Below, piece by piece: positions 1 through 8,251 of a DNA stretch of 64,000 bases. The translations under genes were made by a program, and so were the position numbers. Below the pieces are notes generated by a model. It had not been told where the DNA came from. It saw only the letters and a list, made by a program, of their open reading frames with translations, and made no database searches. The stretch is from Loktanella sp. 3ANDIMAR09 (lineage in GTDB: Bacteria; Pseudomonadota; Alphaproteobacteria; Rhodobacterales; Rhodobacteraceae), in NCBI RefSeq assembly GCF_001420005.1, contig NZ_LJAK01000005.1, positions 205,118 to 269,117 on the forward strand. The letters are read 5' to 3'. The stretch's first letter is position 1. Each line of letters opens with the position of its first letter.

Positions 1-1017
1 TGCGTTCAGGGCCGCATCCAGATTGAACCGGCGTGGCAGATCCGGGTTCGCGATGAACGGGCGGCCAAAGGTCACGGCATCCGCGCGGCCGCTGGTAATG
101 ACCTCGCGGGCGCGGGCCGCGTCATAGCCACCGTTTGCCATGTAAAAGCCGTCGTAGTGGCCGCGCAGGGCGTCGATCAGATCCTGCCCTTCTCCGTTGT
201 CGCTACCCGGAAAGCTTTGGAGGACGTGCAGGTAGGCCAGTTTGCGGTCGCTCAGCATCTTGTAGATCGCGCTGTAGTGCGTCAGCGGATCGCTGTCACC
301 ACCGTCGTTGGCCTGACCCAGCGGTGACAGGCGCACGCCGATGCGGTCGGCGTCCCAGTGTTCACCCACGGCGTCCAGCGCCTCTTGCAGGAAACGCATC
401 CGGTTCTCGACGCTGCCACCGTAGGCGTCGGTGCGGTCGTTCACGCTGTCTTGCAGGAATTGCTCGATCAGATAGCCGTTTGCTGCGTGAACCTCGACGC
501 CGTCGAACCCTGCGACCTTGGCCAGACGTGCGGCCTCGCGGTAGTCGTTGATGGTTTCCTTGATCCCGTCCGCATCCAGTGCCACCGGATCAGAGCAATC
601 CACGAAACCATCGTGGGTAAAGGTCTGTGCCTTTGCCGGTTTGGCGGTCGCGGAAACGGGCTGTCGGCCATCGGGCAGGACGGATGTGTGGCTGATCCGT
701 CCGACATGCCAAAGCTGGATGAAAATACGCCCGCCCTCGGCATGGACGGCGTCGGTGATTTCGCGCCACTTGGCGGCCTGCGCCTCGGTATGGATGCCGG
801 GGGTGTTGATATACCCCTTGCCCATTTCTGAAATCTGCGTGGCCTCGGTCAGGATCAGGCCCGCGCTGGCCCGTTGGCGATAATACGGCACCGCCATATC
901 CGACGGCATGCCATCGGGTTGGGCGCGGTTGCGGGTCAGCGGGGCCATCAGCACGCGGTTGGGCAAGGTGATCGTGCCCATCTCGATGGGGCTGAACAGC
1001 ATGTCTTGGTCGGTCAT
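1..1017 (-). CDS. Old yellow enzyme-family alkene reductase (NemA-like), 3' end cut by window
   Basis: This is an FMN-dependent ene-reductase, a cytoplasmic enzyme that uses NAD(P)H to reduce activated C=C bonds or nitro compounds. The 339 codons present begin at an ATG preceded by a GAAGGA ribosome site. They show the family's N-terminal barrel start (LFSPIEMGTITLPNRV), the flavin segment APLTRNRA and the substrate-binding His/Asn pair in HAANGYLIEQFL. The reading frame runs off the left edge after RPFIANPDLPRRFN, near the FMN phosphate site, so by family length (about 360-370 residues) roughly 20-30 residues are missing. It lies 54 bp from the PaaG-like gene on the same strand. The physiological substrate cannot be read from the sequence. 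Confidence 0.92.
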   Translation of the reverse strand, partial: MTDQDMLFSPIEMGTITLPNRVLMAPLTRNRAQPDGMPSDMAVPYYRQRASAGLILTEATQISEMGKGYINTPGIHTEAQAAKWREITDAVHAEGGRIFIQLWHVGRISHTSVLPDGRQPVSATAKPAKAQTFTHDGFVDCSDPVALDADGIKETINDYREAARLAKVAGFDGVEVHAANGYLIEQFLQDSVNDRTDAYGGSVENRMRFLQEALDAVGEHWDADRIGVRLSPLGQANDGGDSDPLTHYSAIYKMLSDRKLAYLHVLQSFPGSDNGEGQDLIDALRGHYDGFYMANGGYDAARAREVITSGRADAVTFGRPFIANPDLPRRFNLDAALNA

Positions 1018-1071
1018 GGGTTGGTTCCTTCTTGGTTCGGGAACCAACCCGGACTTGGCCTGCCTGTTCCG

Positions 1072-1845
1072 TTACCGCCCCTGAAATCGTGCTGTGCGTT
1101 TTTCAACAAAGGCCGCGACACCTTCGCCGAAATCACGTGTCTTGCCACATTTACCCTGCAATTCGGCCTCCAGCGCAAGTTGTGTATCGAGGTCGTTGTC
1201 AAAACTGGCGCGCAGGGCCTGTTTGATGTGATGATAGGTCTGCGTCGGACCCTGCGCCAATTGCGCGGCGCGCGCCTGCCAATGGGCTGCGAAATCATCT
1301 GCCGGTGCGGATTCGTAGATCATGCCCCAGTCGGCGGCCTGTTTTGCGCTGATCTTGTCCGCGAACAACGATGCCCCCATCGCACGGGCGAATCCGACCT
1401 GACGCGGCAGGAACCATGTACCGCCCGCGTCTGGGATCAGACCGATCTTGGCAAAGGCCTGCACGAAATAGGCCTCTTCGCTGGCCAGCACCACGTCGAA
1501 CACCAGCGCAAGGTTCGCCCCCGCCCCTGCCGCCACACCATTCACGGCAGCGATCGTTGGCAGCGGACAATCCACGATGGCCCGCAACATCGGCACATAT
1601 TCATCACGCAACACCGCCTCGAGGTCGAGGTTCGCCGCCTCGCCAAAGCTGAGTTCCTGACCGGAACAGAACGCACGGCCCGCCCCGGTCAGCACCAACA
1701 CGCGCCCGTGGTTGGGTGCGTCCATGACAGCATGGGTCAGTTCGGACCGCATCGCTGCATTCAGCGCGTTCATCTTTTCGGGGCGGTTCATGGTGATCGT
1801 GACGACATCGTCGCTGACGTTCACGGTGATGGCGGTATAGTCCAT
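1072..1845 (-). CDS. Enoyl-CoA hydratase/isomerase family protein, PaaG-like
   Basis: This 257-residue crotonase-fold protein acts on acyl-CoA thioesters. The oxyanion-hole segments FCSGQELSFG and NGVAAGAGANLAL are present. The segment PDAGGTWFLPRQVG carries the Asp used as catalytic base in PaaG (2-(1,2-epoxy-1,2-dihydrophenyl)acetyl-CoA isomerase), while the Glu pair of true hydratases is absent. Isomerase activity is therefore more likely than hydration. No other phenylacetate genes are nearby. It lies downstream of ccmH on the same strand, with a 68-bp gap, and may be read through from the ccm cluster. The family is certain; the PaaG assignment is an inference. Confidence 0.88.
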   Translation of the reverse strand: MDYTAITVNVSDDVVTITMNRPEKMNALNAAMRSELTHAVMDAPNHGRVLVLTGAGRAFCSGQELSFGEAANLDLEAVLRDEYVPMLRAIVDCPLPTIAAVNGVAAGAGANLALVFDVVLASEEAYFVQAFAKIGLIPDAGGTWFLPRQVGFARAMGASLFADKISAKQAADWGMIYESAPADDFAAHWQARAAQLAQGPTQTYHHIKQALRASFDNDLDTQLALEAELQGKCGKTRDFGEGVAAFVEKRTARFQGR

Positions 1846-1913
1846 GGGGCAGTCCTGATGATGGTTTTGCGCAGCCTAACCGACGGCCGCGGCAAAGCCA
1901 TGGAAACCAAACG

Positions 1914-2357
1914 TCAGGATCGCAGGATTTTCTCCAGCTCGGCGCGTTCGTGCTCTGTCAGTTGCGCATCAGCCATGCCCGGTTTGCGCCGGATCGCCGT
2001 CCAGCCCATCCCCAGCGCCAGCAGCAACAGGGCGGGCGCGGCCCACCACAGGATGATGTTCACCCCGCTGCGGTCGGGTTCCAGCAACACGAATTCCCCG
2101 AACCGCGCGACCAGAAAGTCCCGCACCTCGGCGTCACTGTCGCCTGCAACCAGCCGTTCACGCAGCAACACGCGCAATTCCCGGCTGATGGGCGCGTTGG
2201 ATTCGTCGATGCTCTCGTTCTGGCAGACCGGGCAACGCAACCCCTTGCTCAGCTCGCGTGCGCGTTCCTCCAGCACGGGGTCATCCAGCACCTCGCTTGG
2301 ATCAACCGCAAAGGCAGGCAGCGCCCACAGGCACAGGATCAGGGCGAGCCACCTCAT
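1914..2357 (-). CDS. ccmH: Cytochrome c maturation protein CcmH
   Basis: This is a membrane-anchored periplasmic thiol-disulfide protein of System I cytochrome c biogenesis, which reduces apocytochrome CXXCH cysteines before heme ligation. The 147 residues show a signal peptide (1-17), the hallmark LRCPVCQ motif with Cys42 and Cys45, and one C-terminal membrane span (about 101-120). It is the short CcmH form, without the TPR domain found in E. coli. Its ATG overlaps the ccmF stop codon (ATGA), so the two genes are translationally coupled. Confidence 0.96.
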   Translation of the reverse strand: MRWLALILCLWALPAFAVDPSEVLDDPVLEERARELSKGLRCPVCQNESIDESNAPISRELRVLLRERLVAGDSDAEVRDFLVARFGEFVLLEPDRSGVNIILWWAAPALLLLALGMGWTAIRRKPGMADAQLTEHERAELEKILRS

Positions 2358-4321
2358 TCTGCGGCGACCGCCTGCGGTTTGCGTGCGCCGACGGCAAATC
2401 GCAGACGCCGGTCCGTCAGCGAGATCAGACCACCCAGGGACATCAGGATCGCACCACCCCAGATCCAGTTGGCAAAGGGCTTGAGATAGACGCGCACAGC
2501 ATAGCCGCCACCGGCCTGCGGATCACCGATCACCGCATAGACATCGCGCAAGAACCCGTTGTCGATTGCGGCCTCGGTCGTGGGCATCTGCGCCACCGGG
2601 TAGAACCGTTTTTCCGGCGTCAGGACAAACGGTGCGGCACCGTTGTGGCTGATCGACAGGCTCGCCATCGTGGACAGATAGTTCGGCCCCTCGATATCGT
2701 CGATTGATGTCAGCGTGACGGCGTAATCACCGACCTGATAGGTGTCGCCCACGTTTACCACGCGAATATCCTCGACGTTCCATGCGGTCATCGCAGCGAT
2801 GCCGAACACGGTGACACCCATACCCAGATGAGCGACCGATTTGCCCCAATCGGCCCGCGGCAGCCGCGTGATGCGCCGCAGGCGATCACCGACCGGGCCG
2901 CGCCCGGCCCGCAGCCACAGGTCCAGCAGCGCACCACCGACGACCCAGACGCCCAGGGCCACGCCCACGGGGCCGACCATCGACCGGCCCGAATAGACCG
3001 CATAGGCCAGACCGGCGAGGGCCACCGACAGGATCACCAGCCCGACCAGCGGTCCAGTGGCACGGCCCAGCTTGCCGCGTTTCCATGCCAAGAGCGACCC
3101 CAGCGGCAGTGCAATGGACAAGATGACCATGAACGGCGTGAACGCGGCATCAAAGAACGGCGGCCCGACCGACAATGTCCGGTCGAACACCATTTCGGCC
3201 ACCAGCGGCCAGATCGTCCCGATGAACACCACGAATGCGCTGACAGCCAGCAGGATATTGTTCAACACCAGCGCTGATTCCCGACTGACCGTGCCGAACG
3301 CGCCTTGCGACTGCATGGCACCCGCACGTGCTGCAAACAGGGTCAGCGCACCGCCCAGATACAGACCGAGGATCAGCAGAATGAACATCCCGCGTTCAGG
3401 ATCATTGGCAAAGGCGTGCACCGACGTCAGCACCCCTGAGCGCACGATGAATGCGCCCAGCAATGAAAATCCGAAGGCAAGGATGGCAAGCAGGATCGTC
3501 CAGCTTTTGAGCGTTTCGCGTTTTTCCACCACGATGGCGCTGTGCAACAGGGCTGCCGCGATCAACCACGGCATAAAGCTTGCGTTTTCGACCGGATCCC
3601 AGAACCAGAAACCGCCCCAGCCCAGTTCATAATAGGCCCACCAGGACCCCAGCGCGATGCCCACGGTAAGGAACATCCAGGCCGCGAGCGTCCAGGGCCG
3701 CACCCAGCGCCCCCAGGCGGCATCAACGCGCCCTTCGATCAACGCGGCCACGGCAAAGCTGAAGGTCATGCTGAGGCCGACATAGCCAAGGTAGAGGAAC
3801 GGCGGGTGGAACGCCAAACCCGGATCCTGCAACAGCGGGTTGAGGTCACGTCCGTCCAACGGCGGCACGGCCAGGCGTGCGAACGGGTTGGAGGTGAACA
3901 GAATGAACGCGATAAAGGCGACTGAAATGCTGCCTTGCACCGCCAGCACCCGGGCCTTGAGCGTGGCAGGCAGGTTGCCACCGAACCAGGCCGCACTTGC
4001 CCCGAACAGCGCGAGAATCAGCACCCACAAGAGCATCGACCCCTCGTGGTTGCCCCAGACGCCGGTGACCTTGTACAGCATCGGTTTCAACGTGTGGCTG
4101 TTGGAATAAACCAGCGCGACCGAAAAATCGGACACGACAAAGGCCCAGGTCAGGACCGCAAAGGCGAATGTCACGAGGATCAGTTGCGAAGTGGCCGCCG
4201 GATCGGCAAAGGCCATCCAGCCACGCCATCCCTTGGCGGCGCCCACCATGGGCACGACGGTTTGCGCAATGGCCACGACAAAGGCCAGGATCAGGGCGAA
4301 GTGTGCAAGTTCAATAAACAT
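2354..4321 (-). CDS. ccmF: Heme lyase subunit CcmF
   Basis: CcmF is the polytopic inner-membrane component that works with CcmH to attach heme, delivered by holo-CcmE, to apocytochromes c. The product is about 655 residues with many membrane spans. It contains the tryptophan-rich WWD heme-handling segment (GWGGFWFWDPVENASFMPW) and a large periplasmic loop near the C-terminus. The start is placed at ATG 4321 (MFIELAHFA), because the first membrane span begins there; an in-frame ATG 36 bp upstream adds a non-hydrophobic stretch. It overlaps ccmH by 4 bp. It is separated from ccmE, its usual upstream neighbour, by a three-gene lysis cassette. Confidence 0.96.
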   Translation of the reverse strand: MFIELAHFALILAFVVAIAQTVVPMVGAAKGWRGWMAFADPAATSQLILVTFAFAVLTWAFVVSDFSVALVYSNSHTLKPMLYKVTGVWGNHEGSMLLWVLILALFGASAAWFGGNLPATLKARVLAVQGSISVAFIAFILFTSNPFARLAVPPLDGRDLNPLLQDPGLAFHPPFLYLGYVGLSMTFSFAVAALIEGRVDAAWGRWVRPWTLAAWMFLTVGIALGSWWAYYELGWGGFWFWDPVENASFMPWLIAAALLHSAIVVEKRETLKSWTILLAILAFGFSLLGAFIVRSGVLTSVHAFANDPERGMFILLILGLYLGGALTLFAARAGAMQSQGAFGTVSRESALVLNNILLAVSAFVVFIGTIWPLVAEMVFDRTLSVGPPFFDAAFTPFMVILSIALPLGSLLAWKRGKLGRATGPLVGLVILSVALAGLAYAVYSGRSMVGPVGVALGVWVVGGALLDLWLRAGRGPVGDRLRRITRLPRADWGKSVAHLGMGVTVFGIAAMTAWNVEDIRVVNVGDTYQVGDYAVTLTSIDDIEGPNYLSTMASLSISHNGAAPFVLTPEKRFYPVAQMPTTEAAIDNGFLRDVYAVIGDPQAGGGYAVRVYLKPFANWIWGGAILMSLGGLISLTDRRLRFAVGARKPQAVAAE

Positions 4322-4396
4322 GTCCGGAATATAGCCCATCGCAGGGGCCACCGACATAGGATTCGCAACAAATTCATCTGCGGCACAACGCCCTTG

Positions 4397-4600
4397 TCAG
4401 ACAGCCAGCCCGCCCTGGACGACATAGGTGATCCCAGCCACCACCAGCCCGCCGACAATCAGCCGCACCAGCCATTTCAGCGTGTCCTCGATCGCGCTGA
4501 GCCGTTCGGACACATTCAGCATCTGGACCGCGGCAACCGCATTATGCGTCTCGAGCGCGACAAGGCGTTTTTCAACGAAATCGGGCCAGTCAGATTGCAT
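4397..4600 (-). CDS. Small single-span membrane protein of the GTA-type lysis cassette
   Basis: This 67-residue protein has an amphipathic N-terminal part (about 1-43) and one C-terminal membrane span (VRLIVGGLVVAGITYVV). The start is placed at ATG 4600, which overlaps the 3' end of the holin gene by 11 bp; an in-frame ATG further upstream lies inside the holin gene. The layout (short soluble helix, then one span) recalls XhlA-type phage hemolysin/holin accessory proteins, but the sequence alone does not prove that. The tight overlap with holin and endolysin argues for a role in cell lysis. Confidence 0.72.
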   Translation of the reverse strand: MQSDWPDFVEKRLVALETHNAVAAVQMLNVSERLSAIEDTLKWLVRLIVGGLVVAGITYVVQGGLAV

Positions 4601-5126
4601 TGCGGGACCTCCACCAGTCCGCAAGGGCCGCATTGTCGGCATAACCCTCGGGCAGTGCGATCGTGTCCGGGGGCGGTGCGACCGCGTCCTTGATCACCGC
4701 TTCGCCCCGGATCACGGATTCCGCGACCGACCGCTGGAATTCCTGACCTTTCACCTGATAGCGTGCGCCGAAATAGAAACTGACGATCGCCCCCATCAAC
4801 CACCACAGTGGTTCGGGGATCAGCGCGACACCCGCCATGCGGCTGGCAAACCACGCGGGGCTGGTCATCGCCGCGACAAACAACCCAATCGTTCCCAGCG
4901 CCAGCAGGGGACGCGGCAACCGGTTCAGCCCGTCGATCATCCGGTCAAACAGCCCCTTGCGCGGTTGCGCAAATTCGGCGGCGAATTGGGCCAATGCGGC
5001 CGCCTTTTCATCGGTCATCCGCTGGGCGCGGCCTTCGCTGTTCTCGCGGAACACCTCGACCGTTTCGGCCACGACATTGCGCCCTTCACCAAAAACCCAC
5101 CCCATCACCCGGTCGATCAGTCCCAT
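4590..5126 (-). CDS. Holin, GTA-release type (3-TM holin family)
   Basis: This 178-residue protein has an N-terminal amphipathic region (1-70) and hydrophobic segments around LLALGTIGLFVAAMTSPAWF and PLWWLMGAIVSFYFGARY. The overall form, MGLIDRVMGWVFGEGRN start and C-terminal DWWRSR, matches the holin family named for gene-transfer-agent release (GTA_holin_3TM). It would open the inner membrane so that the neighbouring muramidase reaches the wall. Its start overlaps the endolysin gene by 10 bp and its end overlaps the next small membrane gene by 11 bp. The family call is from memory of the motif pattern; no search was run. Confidence 0.87.
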   Translation of the reverse strand: MGLIDRVMGWVFGEGRNVVAETVEVFRENSEGRAQRMTDEKAAALAQFAAEFAQPRKGLFDRMIDGLNRLPRPLLALGTIGLFVAAMTSPAWFASRMAGVALIPEPLWWLMGAIVSFYFGARYQVKGQEFQRSVAESVIRGEAVIKDAVAPPPDTIALPEGYADNAALADWWRSRNAI

Positions 5127-5728
5127 GCCCGTGTCCTTTCGCGGTGCTGCGCGTCACTCAGATGATAGCGTGGCGCGATGAAGGTCTCCGCCCGCGTGAT
5201 CCAGCCGCCTCTGCCGCCATCGCGACGGCGGGCGTATTTCCGGCTGGCGGGGCGCTGGTCCGCCAGCGCGTAATAGTAGTTGCGCCGGGCGATTCCGTAG
5301 GCATCGACCAGATGATCCGGCGCTGCCTCCATCGCCCGGATGGCCGCGGCCGCGGTCTGTGGGCCGATGACACCATCAACCTGAACATCCAGCCGCATAC
5401 GATTGAAAAGACGTTGCAAAATCTTGATCGCGTTGTTGCCGGCATTGACATACATGTCAAAGACACTGGCGTGCAAGGCAGCCGGCAGGGCTCCGATCCG
5501 GGGGGCCTCGAAATAATGCTGAATATAGATTTGCACGGCACGGTCGCGGCTGATCCGTCGCACGTCGGCTGCATCCACATCACCGTCACCGTCCAGATCA
5601 AGCCCCAGCCGCCGCAGCGTGTGGATCGTCACACCGTGCTGCGTGGCCCCGCCGGGATCGTCTGGATCATCAACGAAACCACCCTCGCGGGCGACGATTT
5701 CAGCCGCAATCTGTTCAACGCTCTGCAT
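5117..5728 (-). CDS. GTA-type endolysin, glycoside hydrolase 108 muramidase with an EF-hand-like loop
   Basis: This is a peptidoglycan hydrolase of the holin-associated N-acetylmuramidase family. The start at ATG 5728 has a strong AGGAGG site seven bases upstream and gives 203 residues. The catalytic segment REGGFVDDPDDPGGATQHGVT carries the general-acid Glu15, and a C-terminal peptidoglycan-binding-like part includes GVIGPQTAAAI. Residues 44-55 (DLDGDGDVDAAD) form a canonical 12-residue EF-hand/dockerin calcium loop inside the enzyme. No signal peptide is visible, so it depends on the holin encoded next to it. It begins 45 bp after the ccmE stop codon and may share ccmE transcription. Confidence 0.9.
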   Translation of the reverse strand: MQSVEQIAAEIVAREGGFVDDPDDPGGATQHGVTIHTLRRLGLDLDGDGDVDAADVRRISRDRAVQIYIQHYFEAPRIGALPAALHASVFDMYVNAGNNAIKILQRLFNRMRLDVQVDGVIGPQTAAAAIRAMEAAPDHLVDAYGIARRNYYYALADQRPASRKYARRRDGGRGGWITRAETFIAPRYHLSDAQHRERTRAWD

Positions 5729-5773
5729 CCGCGATCCTCCTGCTGGGGTGCAGGCAGGATCAGCGGTCAAAGG

Positions 5774-6232
5774 TTAATTGGTTGCGACCTCAGCGCCCGG
5801 TTCCACATAGGTGCCCTGTTCCTTGAGCGCGTCAATCACCTCTTGCGGCATGTATTCCTCGTCATGTCGCGCAAGGATTTCAATGGCTTCGAAGGTGCCA
5901 TTGATGTAACGCCCCTGCCCGACCATGCCCTGACCTTCTTCAAAGAGGTCCGGCAGGATACCGGTGTAGACGACCGGAATCGATGCACCACCATCGGTCA
6001 CGTTGAACGCAACCTGCGTGCCGGTGCCGCGCACCAGCGTGCCGACCTCGACCAGACCGCCGATGCGAAAGAGCTCTGTCTCGCGCGGCGGGTCGGCGGC
6101 GACTTCTGATGGCGCACGAAAGAACTGGAACGATTCCTCTGGCAGCACCGCAAGCAGGCCAAGGACCGCCACGACGCAAACACCAGACAGCGCCATCACC
6201 TGGATGCGCCGTTTCTTCTTGAGACCCTTCAT
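5774..6232 (-). CDS. ccmE: Heme chaperone CcmE
   Basis: This periplasmic heme chaperone receives heme from CcmC and passes it to CcmF/H. The 152 residues contain a single N-terminal membrane anchor after KKKRR (about 10-28), an OB-fold domain and the heme-binding motif ARHDEEYMP, in which the His is the covalent heme ligand and the Tyr is an axial ligand. The C-terminal tail is flexible. Its ATG overlaps the argC stop codon (ATGA), so ccmE is cotranscribed with argC. The ccmF and ccmH genes follow only after the lysis cassette. Confidence 0.97.
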   Translation of the reverse strand: MKGLKKKRRIQVMALSGVCVVAVLGLLAVLPEESFQFFRAPSEVAADPPRETELFRIGGLVEVGTLVRGTGTQVAFNVTDGGASIPVVYTGILPDLFEEGQGMVGQGRYINGTFEAIEILARHDEEYMPQEVIDALKEQGTYVEPGAEVATN

Positions 6233-7257
6233 GGGAACACCGGGGCCATCATCAGACCCTCCGTTTCCGGCAGTCCCAGCATCAGGTTGGCATTCTGCAA
6301 CGCCTGCCCCGACGATCCCTTGGTCAGGTTGTCCAGTGACGCGATGACCTGCGCGCGCCCGGCGATGCGGTCAGCCACAACGCCGATATGGCAGAAATTG
6401 CTGGCGCGGATGTGTTTGATGGACGGATGCTGTCCCATTGGCAAAACCTCGATGAATGGCTCTTTGGCATAGGCGTCAGAGAGGGTTTGGTGGATCGCTG
6501 CGGCATCGCCCTTGACCGAAACGGTGGCAAGGATACCGCGGTTTGCGGGGATCAGATGCGGCGTGAACTGCACGCGCACCTCGCGCCCTGCGATGGCGGA
6601 AAATTCCTGATCGAATTCACCCAGATGCCGGTGGGTGCCGCCGACGGCGTAGGCATGCGCCCCTTCGGACAATTCCGCGTGCAACAGGTTTTCCTTGAGC
6701 GCGCGCCCCGCCCCCGACACAGCCGCCAACAGGTTGATGTTGATGTCATCCAGATCGATGACACCCGCCGCGATCAGCGGACGCAGGGCATATTGGCCCG
6801 TTGCCGCATTGCATCCGGTGCCCGCCACCAGACGCGCAGTGCGGATCTGGTCCCGGTAAAATTCTGTCAGGCCGTAAACAGCCTCTTTTTGCAGATCGGG
6901 CGCGGCATGGGGCTTGCCGTACCATTTTTCATAGGCCGCGGGGTCACGCAGACGGAAATCGGCAGACAGGTCGACGATTTTCAGATGCGACGGCAGCGCC
7001 TTGATCACCGCCTGAGAGGTCGCATGAGGCAGCGCACAGAACACCAGATCGACGCCGGACAGATCCATGTCCTCGATCGTCGTCAGGCGCGGCAGATCAA
7101 GATGACGCAGATGCGGAAACACGTCCGCCATCGCCATCCCGGCCTTGGAATTGCCCGACAGGCCGGTGATTGCCAACGACGGATGCGTGGCGATAAGGCG
7201 CACAAGCTCTGCACCAGTATATCCGGATGCGCCCAGAATGGCGACGTTTTGGGTCAT
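6229..7257 (-). CDS. argC: N-acetyl-gamma-glutamyl-phosphate reductase
   Basis: ArgC catalyses the third step of arginine synthesis, the NADPH-dependent reduction of N-acetylglutamyl phosphate to the semialdehyde. The 342 residues show the nucleotide-binding start [15 protein letters not shown], the segment [10 protein letters not shown] and the catalytic Cys in [13 protein letters not shown], where many ArgC proteins have NPGCY. It is followed by ccmE with a 4-bp overlap and preceded by murI on the same strand (52 bp). The full-length match to the family leaves little doubt. Confidence 0.96.
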   Translation of the reverse strand: MTQNVAILGASGYTGAELVRLIATHPSLAITGLSGNSKAGMAMADVFPHLRHLDLPRLTTIEDMDLSGVDLVFCALPHATSQAVIKALPSHLKIVDLSADFRLRDPAAYEKWYGKPHAAPDLQKEAVYGLTEFYRDQIRTARLVAGTGCNAATGQYALRPLIAAGVIDLDDININLLAAVSGAGRALKENLLHAELSEGAHAYAVGGTHRHLGEFDQEFSAIAGREVRVQFTPHLIPANRGILATVSVKGDAAAIHQTLSDAYAKEPFIEVLPMGQHPSIKHIRASNFCHIGVVADRIAGRAQVIASLDNLTKGSSGQALQNANLMLGLPETEGLMMAPVFP

Positions 7258-7309
7258 GTCATGGTCTCCCTCGTGGGATCAAATAGGGGCGCTGTGCGCC
7301 TGCTTCAAT

Positions 7310-8122
7310 TCACGCTTTGGCAAAGGTGATCGGATGTCGCAGGAACTGCATCGCACGGTCCGATACCTTTTTCGGATCACCGGATGTCAGGAATTTCGAG
7401 GTCATGCCCTTGCCCACCATTTCGGGGCGTCGGTCGAGATAATGCGCAAGGCTCTCGGCCACCAGATTTGCCTGGCTGAACACCTTGACCCCGGCACCCA
7501 GCGCATCCTGAAACACCTCGGCCATCAGGGGGTAGTGGGTGCAGCCCAGCATCGCGGCATCAGGGTCCGGCATCTTGCGTTTCAGCGCATCCACATGGCT
7601 GCGCACCAGCGCCTCGGCCAGAATGAAATCGCCGTCCTCGATGGCGTCGACGACTCCGCCGCAGGCCTGTGCCTCGACATCAACGCCAATGGCGCGGAAT
7701 GCCAACTCGCGCTGGAATGCACGACTGCGCACCGTGGCAGGCGTGGCAAAAAGTGCCACATGTTTGACCTCGACCTCACGCGGTGGGGAATTGTCGCCCC
7801 ATTCGCGTTCGGTCAGCGCCTCGATCAGCGGCACGAACACACCCAGCACGCGCTTGTCCTTGGGCACCCAGCCTTCTTGCATCCGGCGCAGTGCCGCAGC
7901 ACTGGCCGTGTTGCAGGCGAGGATGACCAAATCGCACCCCTCGTCGAACAGCCGCTGGGTGGCACGGGTGGTCAGGTCATAGATATCGTCCGCGTCGCGC
8001 ACGCCGTATGGCGCATTGGCGCTGTCGCCCAGATAGACAAGCGGCAGATCGGGCAACCGCTTGGAAATTGCGTCAAGAACGGTCAACCCGCCCAGTCCGC
8101 TGTCGAAAATACCCACTGCCAT
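7310..8122 (-). CDS. murI: Glutamate racemase
   Basis: MurI makes D-glutamate for peptidoglycan by two-base racemisation. The 270 residues contain DSGLGGLTV at the start, the first catalytic Cys in LACNTAS and the second in LGCTHYPL, both intact. The start is set at ATG 8122 (MAVGIFDSG) because the fold begins there; an in-frame ATG 54 bp further upstream would add a charged, non-conserved tail. It lies upstream of argC on the same strand. Confidence 0.95.
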   Translation of the reverse strand: MAVGIFDSGLGGLTVLDAISKRLPDLPLVYLGDSANAPYGVRDADDIYDLTTRATQRLFDEGCDLVILACNTASAAALRRMQEGWVPKDKRVLGVFVPLIEALTEREWGDNSPPREVEVKHVALFATPATVRSRAFQRELAFRAIGVDVEAQACGGVVDAIEDGDFILAEALVRSHVDALKRKMPDPDAAMLGCTHYPLMAEVFQDALGAGVKVFSQANLVAESLAHYLDRRPEMVGKGMTSKFLTSGDPKKVSDRAMQFLRHPITFAKA

Positions 8123-8251
8123 TGCCGTACCCTCTGTGCCGGGCCCGCGCCAATCATGGCGCGGACGTGTTTGCATCAGCCATACGTCGGTTGACGTCAG
8201 AAATCCATGCAGGGTTTTGCACGGTGACGGGAAAATGCGGACGGCAGCAAC

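Noticed and set aside
874..2484. A 536-codon open frame on the plus strand across the paaG-like and ccmH genes
   Set aside because: It is antisense to two clear genes, has no family resemblance, and reflects the high G+C of the region.
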